Position numbers and translations under genes: made by a program
Notes under the pieces: model-generated
Told to the model about the DNA's origin: nothing
What the model saw: the letters and a program-made list of their open reading frames with translations, nothing else
The model's database searches: none
Assembly: GCA_963576475.1 (NCBI GenBank)
Contig: OY754977.1
Location: forward strand, 11,659,089 to 11,723,088
Direction of reading: 5' to 3'
Length of the DNA: 64,000 nucleotides
Source of the DNA: Molanna angustata
Taxonomy: Eukaryota; Arthropoda; Insecta; Trichoptera; Molannidae
Shown: piece after piece, positions 56,782-64,000 of the stretch
How the letters are laid out: each line of letters begins with the position of its first letter
Numbering within the stretch: position 1 is the stretch's first letter

Positions 56782-57120
56782 ACTCGTATGTTGAATTTTT
56801 TTTTTTTTTTTTGTTAGTTATTTTTGTTTTTTCTAATATTATCTTTTGTATACTTTTATTTACATTTTGAGTTGTTGTTTGTAACAAAAATATAACAATT
56901 TAACTGTCATAATCTTTTTCCCATCCTTTTCCTTTCCCGTCACAGGCAAACATAGGTACATCTTAGTTATATTTAAATTTATGATGTTTGAAATGTTTTA
57001 TATTTAATATCTGTGGACATATGTAATTGGTCTGTTTGTTTTATTTTATAGTGTATTATTCCATTTTAGTATTTTAAGACTGTATTTGTCCCTAAATAAA
57101 TAAATAAATAAATAAATAAA
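55384..57120 (+). mobile_element. 5'-truncated CR1-like LINE with TAAA tail
   Basis: Open RT coding (55384-56781), a 310-bp 3' UTR with a T17 run, and seven TAAA units at 57092-57120. The truncation falls just before the RT motif KKAYVTPIHKSG. The open frame suggests a relatively recent, dead-on-arrival insertion into the EFL1-SRFBP1 spacer. Confidence 0.85.
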
Positions 57121-57517
57121 GTCTCTTATTCAAAAAGTCTATTATATTTTTGCATTTTCTTCCGCACATACCTATTTTTGATTTTTATTATTTGTTTTTT
57201 TTTTAGTTAATTTTTTGGCGTTCCACCCGATATCGAGTGATATAGCGATTATTTGTATTATACGAAAAATGTATAATTTATCAAACAAAATTGTATAAAG
57301 CAGTCATTAGCGACATCTCTTGATATTTTTGATAACTAGTTTTACTTTCGATTCTACTTTCTTATCTGCGCTGCAATCTGTAGATTTCTGTAATATCATA
57401 TAAATTTGACAGTTGACACATGTTACGGATTGATCAATGATGTTTACATTTTAAAAAGATTGGTTATATCTTTTGAGTAACCCTGAATTTTATTTTATTA
57501 TAAGGAATAAATTAAAA
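57121..57517 (+). promoter_or_regulatory. SRFBP1 upstream region
   Basis: Only about 400 bp separate the LINE tail from the SRFBP1 start codon, so promoter and 5' UTR must lie here or overlap the LINE. No TATA box at a convincing distance is seen. ATG context is AATTAAAAATGG. Confidence 0.4.
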
Positions 57518-59731
57518 ATGGACCACTTTGATCTTGGCAAACACAAACTGGAGTTCAACAATGATGTAAGTTACTATTTATCAAATTATAAGTAATAATA
57601 ACGTATTTTTACATAAATTCGTGTAACTTAACCTAAATTAATTTTTAAAACATGTTTTTGTTTTATAAATCGACCCCAATCCACATTTTCAATATCTCGA
57701 AAATCACACATTTCTTTATTATAGCTTTATTTCAAAAGCATTCCCTACCACATGGAATAACACCCCATATTTAAAATGGCCAACCTTAGATTATATATGA
57801 TACAGATACCTAGTCAGCGCAATGAATGTATGCCAACTAAAACTACGAGGAAACAGACGAATTTATTGTATACGTACACCTACCGATACGCACACCTACA
57901 TAAAACGTAGACCAACCGATCTACCGCCTCACACACACCTGTAAAAAATACTTGGCATACATTTGAATTCGAAATTTGTGCTACACGCGGCTTCTGTACA
58001 TTATAATTCTATGTGGCCAACATTCTGTTTTCTACATTATAGCTGATTTTCAATTTTCTATAGATAGTTTATGATTATTGTGACTTATGATAAACAATTC
58101 ACTGTTAATTATATTAACCAAACATCAACTTCTCTCAAATTGTAATGTACCTTATATGTCAAAACGAATATTAATAAGGGAACCATCAGTTTTTGTTTGA
58201 TTACACAGAGCCCATTATTTTTGTCAAGTACTAATATTTTCATTAAAATTATTTTTTTTTGTAGATTTTGAAAATAAAAAAGTTCATCACTCAAGCTAAA
58301 ACTCATACTATTCATAAACTGACAAGAAAAGTAAAGCAGTTGAAGTTACGCAAGGGTAATGATGACGAACTGAAAAAATTTAACAGCAAGGCTGACTCCA
58401 TTGTGTCTGAAATCCTCATGATAAAAGTAAGCTCTTTTTTGTAATGAATATATTTATTATTATGTTAATAAATAGACCTAATGATATGAGTATTTGATTA
58501 TTGTTTCAGAAAAAAATATCAATAGCCCTAAATCTAAATATGCATTCTAAGTTATTTTCCCAAGACTATACCTAGTTGTTATTAAATTTATTTGTTTACT
58601 GTAATATTTTTCCTTTTTCAGAAAATAACTCATGGCCAATTGGGTCGATTTGGAATGAAAAATTTAGACAAACTTAGTAAATTGATGGACACACCGGTTG
58701 CAACAGAAGAAAAGGCAATGGCTAAATTATTATCTCATAAATGTCTTAAACCACATTTTCAAAAAATTGTTGATAAATTTGCTATGATTCCTGCTGATAA
58801 ATTATTAGAAATGAATAAAAAAAGTATTATTAAACAAAAGAGGAAAGAAAAGTTAAAGAAGAACGCCAAAAAGTTAAGCGCAGGTAATAATGATGATGAA
58901 CCACATCAAGATGAAGATGTTGCTGAGATAAAATCAAATAAGAAAAATAAATTGATTGACAATGAAAGCATAGAATCCGGTGATGAATATAATCCAGAAC
59001 TAAATGATAGTAATGATGATTCAGACAATCAATCGGCATCTTCAGAAATTCTTAAAAATGAGCAGGAAGAATTAAGTGATTCTCAAAGTGTTGATAATAT
59101 TTTTTACAATTCAGATGATCAAAGCGATTGTTTGCCTAGCAATGACAGTAATGTAAAATGCAAAAGTAAAAAAGAAAAGAAAGAACATAAGAAATATTCA
59201 ACTACTAAAACTAATTCTCTTACTCCAGATTCTCCATTAGACCAACTTGCAGAGTCGAACAAATCTAAGAAAAAGAATCAACCCAAAAAGATGTTTGTTG
59301 ATATGGATGAACATGAAATAGAAAACATTGAGACAGAAAAAACCGTAGATTCCTTTTTCATGATGGATTCGGGTGATAATTACTTATCGCTGGCTCTTCC
59401 TCGTCCACCAGATGCAAAATCTAATGAAACTCAATGCGACGGAAAGAATCGAAAGTTGAGAAGAGCCGCTATGTTTGGCAATGAAGTCATACCCCGGGCC
59501 AAGAGATCTGAGAAGAAAAATTTCAATGACTCAAAAACTGGAGAAAATAGACTTTATCAAAGCAAACAGGTAAATCAAAAAAGAAAAATGGAATATGAAG
59601 TTAACAAAGATGAGAAAAGATTTTCTAAACCCGAAAAACAGATAGAAAAATTACATCCATCGTGGGAGGCAAAGAAAAAGAATACATCAATCGTAGAATT
59701 TCAAGGGAAAAAAGTTGTATTTGATTCATAA
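57518..59731 (+). CDS. SRFBP1: SRFBP1/BUD22 homologue, three exons, complete
   Basis: Exons are 57518-57565, 58265-58426 and 58622-59731, all phase 0, with GT..AG introns (699 and 195 bp), giving 439 residues; the human protein is of similar size. Yeast Bud22 acts in 40S/18S rRNA maturation in the nucleolus and vertebrate SRFBP1 also binds serum response factor. Residues 1-70 (FNNDILKIKKFITQAKTHTI, HKLTRKVKQLKLRKG) are the BUD22 N-terminal helix. Residues 71-120 contain GRFGMKNLDKLSKLM and LKPHFQKIVDKFA. The middle is acidic and Lys/Ser/Asp-rich, probably disordered with nuclear-localisation-like runs. The C-terminus LHPSWEAKKK...IVEFQGKKVVFD is the hallmark BUD22/SRFBP1 tail. The start is supported by the conserved first exon; AATAAA follows at 59744. 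No damage is seen. Confidence 0.93.
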
Positions 59732-59743
59732 ATAATGGAAATT

Positions 59744-59749
59744 AATAAA
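59744..59749 (+). terminator. SRFBP1 polyadenylation signal
   Basis: AATAAA lies 13 bases after the TAA stop and is followed by a GT/T-rich stretch (59751-59775), consistent with a very short 3' UTR. Confidence 0.6.
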
Positions 59750-59943
59750 TATGTGTATTTTATTTAACTGTTGTTTATTTATGAACACATCCCGGTGTTG
59801 CTAACTATTTTATTCAAAACTTATATATGTTCAGAATCTAATATTTAAATATAGTTTTTGTTTTTAATAAATTGTTTTTATGAACCAGCAGATCCATAAA
59901 AACAATTCTGAATATTCATAATACTCAGTAGTAAATATCATTT

Positions 59944-60181
59944 GAAATTCTTTTCGCTTGCGAAAAGAATTTCAGTATTACAATATATAGAACTTTCAAA
60001 ATTGAATTGATAGGGATCTCATTAAAAGGCATAATTGGTGAACGTTGCGCAAGCGCATAAAGTGATCACGTAAACCAGCCGATGACAGGTCGTAAGCCCT
60101 GTAGGTGCCTTGATTTCCCGGTTCTCCTACAATAAATATTCCAACTTCGTCTCTATTGAGATAATTAAAAATCTGTTAAAA
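59944..60181 (+). mobile_element. Repeat M2 partial copy with palindromic left edge
   Basis: 59961-60181 repeats 54251-54472 with about two substitutions and one A insertion/deletion. Its left edge is a perfect palindrome: GAAATTCTTTTCGC (59944-59957), TT, GCGAAAAGAATTTC (59960-59973). The other copy lacks the left palindrome arm. Confidence 0.85.
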
Positions 60182-60509
60182 AATCGAATTGATACCTTTT
60201 TTTTTTATTAAAAAGCAGTGTGACTTCCTTAACGGTGAGCATTTTTTTAAAGGAAATGTTGAAAATACGTCAGTCATGTCAAAAATAGATTTTTTTTATA
60301 AAAAAATAGACATTTGTGACATGAGAACTCTTTTTAAAATAAATGATTTGCATTAGAAGTTACAATTTGTTACTTATAGTTAGAGCCAATTCTGATTATT
60401 GTACTTGCAACACTCAAAATAATATTTTCGAATGGCAGTACAAGAAGATCTCCGATTTGACATTTGGTTATTAAGATTTTGAATGACTTGTAAAGTGATT
60501 TAATTTTAT
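60182..60509 (+). promoter_or_regulatory. SRFBP1-SLC25A46 spacer, SLC25A46 promoter region
   Basis: The only unique sequence before the SLC25A46 start codon is about 330 bp. It is AT-rich with no clear TATA at the right place. The promoter may therefore lie close to or overlap the M2 repeat. Confidence 0.35.
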
Positions 60510-63307
60510 ATGGCTGGATTTGGTGAATATTCTGGGTATAACAGGCGATCACATGGATATCATCCAGCAGATAATCAATATATGTATCAATATGAAAATG
60601 TTCCGCCTCAACCGTCAAATTTTCCGGTCCAACAACCAGCTTTAATATTGGAAGAAAATCCTGAAGATGGTTAGTACACAAATCTGTATTTTTTCAATAA
60701 ATTTACTTTCCGTATTTTATGTTATGTAATTATTTTTTATGAACACTATTTATATTGAATTTGTAGGATTCATACAAATACATATATACCATTACACGTT
60801 ATAACTTATAGAGTAGGCAAAGATATCCGAGTGCCACACAATTCTGTCTTAACAAACTTTTTTACCTCGTTCGTATGCACTGGATTGTGCTCGCCAATGT
60901 TTTTTAGAAATATTAATTTCTGATGCAATCATAATTTTTATTTAATATTTTTTTCAGATTCCCTAAAACGTTATGTGGGTACCGGAGTGAGCCTCGCTAG
61001 TTTGATTGTCGAAAATCTTTTGAGTCATCCGTTTGTAGTTCTGAGAAGGCAATGCCAGGTATGTAATATTATTTATTGAGGTTATAGGGTGAATGTGGTG
61101 CGGTAAAACGATTAAGATAAAATAAGAATTGAGAATGTATTATTGAAAGAAATATCATAAATAAGAAGAAAATAAATACCCAGAGGTGGTTTGGCCACTG
61201 TATTGAATGAATGAATGATGATATACTGACAAAAAAAGTGTATAAGGCTGATAAAAGAGGAACGAAAAGTAGAGTTCGAAAGATGGAGGTGTTAGAGGAC
61301 CCCTGAAACGATGGATAAGCAGCTGGAATTCAGCATCTCAAGAGGATCATCCTGTTGTAACAGACTCTTGAGTCTACAAAAAGAGGTGTTAGAAGTAAAA
61401 ATAATAGAAGAAGGGAGAAATTTATGTCAAAAGAGATGAATCTGTTATTCTCTCTGCCTACTCCAAATAAAGAAATGGCGTGATGATGGTATGGTCATTG
61501 AAGTTTGAGGAATCGTAATGAAAGAATACAATTAAAAAATGTCACCAGTTTTTAATTGTGTTTTTCTACGGAAATCGAACCTGGGTCTTTCCACTTCGGA
61601 GTCATATAATATCTAAGCAACTGACCCACAAAGGCCGAGCACTATACCACTATACAAGGAATGATTGATTATACAACTCCTTTTGAATTGGTACACTGAT
61701 CCAGACAATCTTTTTATTATATCTCCTTTTTTTTAGCGACACAAAGTTAGTTAATTATTTTACATGGGTGTATAATATAGTACAACAAATATCTTGATCT
61801 AATGTTAATTACATGTGACAATATTATACATTTATTTGTATGCAAAGTCTATCAACTTTATTGGGTAGTATTTTATTATACATGCCATAGTTATCTTCAT
61901 AATATTCATTATAAAATATTTAGATTGAACATTTTATGGTTGCAAGTTCGCAAGCATTGGATTTTTTTCAATGACATTTATTATTCCACGTATGGTGATA
62001 TAATATTTTTTATAGCATTGAGGTATTATCTATTTTATTGTATTTTGATATAGAGAACCCACCCTTTAATGAGGGTCATTTATTCCAATGTGTAAACAAT
62101 GTTTGATTTAAGAATTAGGGATCTGCCCCCCTAGACAATGTATCATTTAGCTCAAGAAAAGATAACTCAATGTATGGAAGTGACAGTTGTCACGTGACTG
62201 GCAGAGGGTTGGATAATTAAATTTGGGTATACATTAATTATATATACATGGTGTATGAGGCTTTAGAAAAAATCTTGACAATTGCACTGTAAGATATCTC
62301 TCTGACGACCAGTGGCGGCTGGTGACCTTAAATCTTAGAGGGGCTCAGAATTATAATTTTACCTAGAAGAGATATTAACTTTAACAGGAATCAGAAAGCG
62401 GATATGTGGCTTTTTAATAAAATTTATAATAAAATGCATCGATAAATTATAAAATAATTTGTGACATCTAATAAATTTTTATCATACAAAATTGAAAAAT
62501 AACTTCTGGCAACAGCCGTGAGACTGCTTCCTGATTATACAATTTTTTTGTCTAGTATCAATTTTGTTTGTTTTTTTGCAATATTATGATATCAATTAAT
62601 TAAATAATGATACTTTTATATTTGGGATGATTTATAGTTTAAACAATGTAATATTATGATATCGATTATGTGAACCTCAAGGAATTTCAACTGCTAACCT
62701 AACGTTCGACCATCACAATGAACAACAAAATATGAATGAATGAAAATATAGTGTAATCCATCGCAGCACTGACCCGTTTTGCTCGAAATTGGCATACATT
62801 CAGCGTGTACAGCGGCAGCGGGCGGTGGCGTGAATTGTATTGGTTCTCCGGGCACAAGTCGACTGTGCCCGAGGAATGAAATATTATATAGAATCTTGCT
62901 TTACAAAGCAGGTATGTTTAAATACTTTCACTAGATATACTACAGGCGTAAGAAGGCAAACATCAATTAGAAAAAGAATGTGTTCCTTAGTTTCAATTTC
63001 ATACATTTTTTGGAATCTTTTGAACAAAGTGTTTGGGAGGGCTGAGTCCGAGAGCCCTTTAGGGAGAGCCGCCACTGCTTACGACACATTCTTTTGACAC
63101 TTATCGTGAAATAATTATTTTGAATTAGGTCCATCATGGTTCCAAAAAATTACATCTTGTTCCTGTGTCTTTGGCTCCTGTACTGGTGCACCTCCACAAT
63201 CGTCAAGGGTTCACAACATTATGGAAAGGTATCGGCTCTGTTTGTATGGTGAGGGGAATGTCCCTTGCTGCTGAAGATCTCATCTCTAAAATATCACCAT
63301 GGCCTAA
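60510..63307 (+). CDS. SLC25A46: SLC25A46 homologue, exons 1-3 (3' part outside window)
   Basis: Exons are 60510-60669 (160 bp), 60958-61058 (101 bp) and 63129-63307 (179 bp), each with GT..AG borders and compatible phases. SLC25A46 is a divergent carrier-family protein of the mitochondrial outer membrane that affects fission, cristae and lipid handling. Residues 1-53 form a Tyr/Pro/Gln-rich cytosolic tail ([17 protein letters not shown]). From residue 54 the family core begins: [30 protein letters not shown] with a degenerate first carrier signature, [40 protein letters not shown] and [13 protein letters not shown], matching the vertebrate order ([18 protein letters not shown] ... LWKG.GS..V.G..L..E..IS...P.P). 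The remaining four or so transmembrane segments lie beyond 64000. Start codon is the only in-frame Met before the conserved core with a suitable donor. Confidence 0.9.
61170..61490 (+). pseudogene. LINE family A 3' end in SLC25A46 intron 2
   Basis: Blocks [20 protein letters not shown] and a terminal ATGGCGTGATGATGGTATGG tail match the other family A ends; the linker is heavily diverged. Confidence 0.55.
61535..61645 (-). mobile_element. tRNA-derived SINE, family 1, head fragment
   Basis: Minus strand: TGTGGGTCAGTTGC (A box), GGTTCGATTTCCG (B box) and TTTAATTG..TTAAAAACTG body start. It lies immediately downstream of the LINE A tail, and the SINE body is truncated. Confidence 0.6.
62123..62208 (+). 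mobile_element. Half copy of hairpin MITE M3
   Basis: CTGCCCCCCTAGACAATGTA, GTATGGAAGTGACAGTTGTC and ACGTGACTGG match the reverse complement of 42699-42855 up to its centre and then stop. Confidence 0.75.
62310..63077. mobile_element. Non-autonomous hAT-like element
   Basis: Ends CAGTGGCGGCT and AGCCGCCACTG are inverted repeats of the CA.TG..GC hAT type. Flanking octamers CTGACGAC (62302-62309) and CTTACGAC (63078-63085) match 7 of 8, the duplication length of hAT elements. Inside, CGGGCACA-AGTCGAC-TGTGCCCG (62850-62872) is a strong hairpin. No transposase ORF is present. It sits in SLC25A46 intron 2, 51 bp from the exon 3 acceptor. Confidence 0.75.
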
Positions 63308-64000
63308 GTAAGTTTATGATGTATTATTTTTTTGTGTTTATTTATTTTATAAATCTTCAACATGTATATAATAAAAATATGTAATTGTCGTTTGTCCTGT
63401 GTAATGTGTGAAGATATAAATATAGAAAAATCAATCTTGTGATCCTAGAGTAGCCATGGTAATTTTAAACTGGTACTGCCTCAGAAAGGAATGTGTATAG
63501 CGAGGCAGTTAAATTTCCAAATGTGTATTTTGTAAATTGAAATTGTAATAGGTACTGTGTATTTCACGCCCTGTAATATTTTATCACTCTTTTAAATTGT
63601 GTTTGTACCTTTGGAAATAAATTATTCATTCATTAAATTTATATCATCTCCAACTTTTCGAACATACTTAATACAAAGGTATAGTGTTGCGGAAAAATGT
63701 AAGTTTTCTCATACATTAAAAATAAATTATGTTGTATTATATTTTCCTTGAAGAATTTCCAACACATATTTGATTTAAATTAAATTTATTCTTATTATAC
63801 AACATAAACAAACATATTAATAATATAATACAATATTTTCACAATATTAAATATTGTATTGTATTGAAGATAATCTCAAGATAAATTTGACTGTTATAAA
63901 TATTGGATCTCTTTTTCTTGATTCAACACTGACTTACAAAAAGGGATCAGGTTTATTATATTTTTTTTATTATCTTCCAACCTAATTTCGTCTTTAAATG
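63308..64000 (+). other. SLC25A46 intron 3 (start)
   Basis: AT-rich with no exon recognised. 63475-63640 is a LINE-type 3' UTR end: ACTGCCTC (63475-63482) pairs with GAGGCAGT (63502-63509) and the block ends near ATTCATTCATTAAA (63625-63638). Confidence 0.55.

Overview
The window is AT-rich, intron-rich animal DNA, best explained as an insect genome and probably a moth or butterfly (Lepidoptera). The evidence is large introns with canonical GT..AG borders, very dense relics of non-LTR retrotransposons, tRNA-derived SINEs, MITEs and Helitron-like elements, and metazoan gene structures. The order-level assignment is inference from repeat style. Nothing bacterial, phage-like or CRISPR-like is present.

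Three conserved cellular genes, all on the plus strand, occupy the right half. The last two coding exons of EFL1 (cytoplasmic 60S ribosome-maturation GTPase) lie at 35022-35206 and 51671-51859, separated by a 16.5 kb intron full of transposons. A complete three-exon SRFBP1/BUD22 homologue lies at 57518-59731. The first three coding exons of SLC25A46 (mitochondrial outer-membrane carrier-family protein) lie at 60510-63307 and the gene runs off the right edge. Two of the three neighbours are ribosome-biogenesis factors. I found no earlier EFL1 exon in 1-35021; they are either upstream of the window or too short to recognise by eye.

Region 1-35 kb is gene-poor. Its main occupant is a LINE with an apparently intact 988-codon endonuclease/reverse-transcriptase ORF (5637-8603) and a 29-nt poly(A) tail. 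Around it are fragments of at least four LINE lineages, two tRNA-derived SINE families, several minisatellites, a pure 46-copy ATTTT microsatellite, two copies of a 0.9-1.0 kb Helitron-like element (18198-19175 and 23755-24674), a pair of paralogous minisatellite blocks, and a 580-bp near-perfect inverted repeat that looks Penelope-derived (34277-34857).

Region 35-51.7 kb (the EFL1 intron) holds a U2 snRNA-derived fragment, a TATA+Inr promoter-like stretch, hairpin MITEs, an RTE-type fragment, a LINE copy whose two halves face away from each other as in twin priming (46998-48215), and a CpG-dense block with a TATA box (50735-50910).

Region 51.8-64 kb holds the intergenic spacers, a 5'-truncated LINE with an open RT reading frame (55384-57120), a hairpin MITE nested in a rearranged Helitron-like copy, a near-identical 221-bp repeat on both sides of SRFBP1, and a probable non-autonomous hAT element (62310-63077) inside SLC25A46 intron 2. 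I see no clearly new biochemical system; the most unusual items are structural and are listed as findings. All assignments were made by eye, without database searches.
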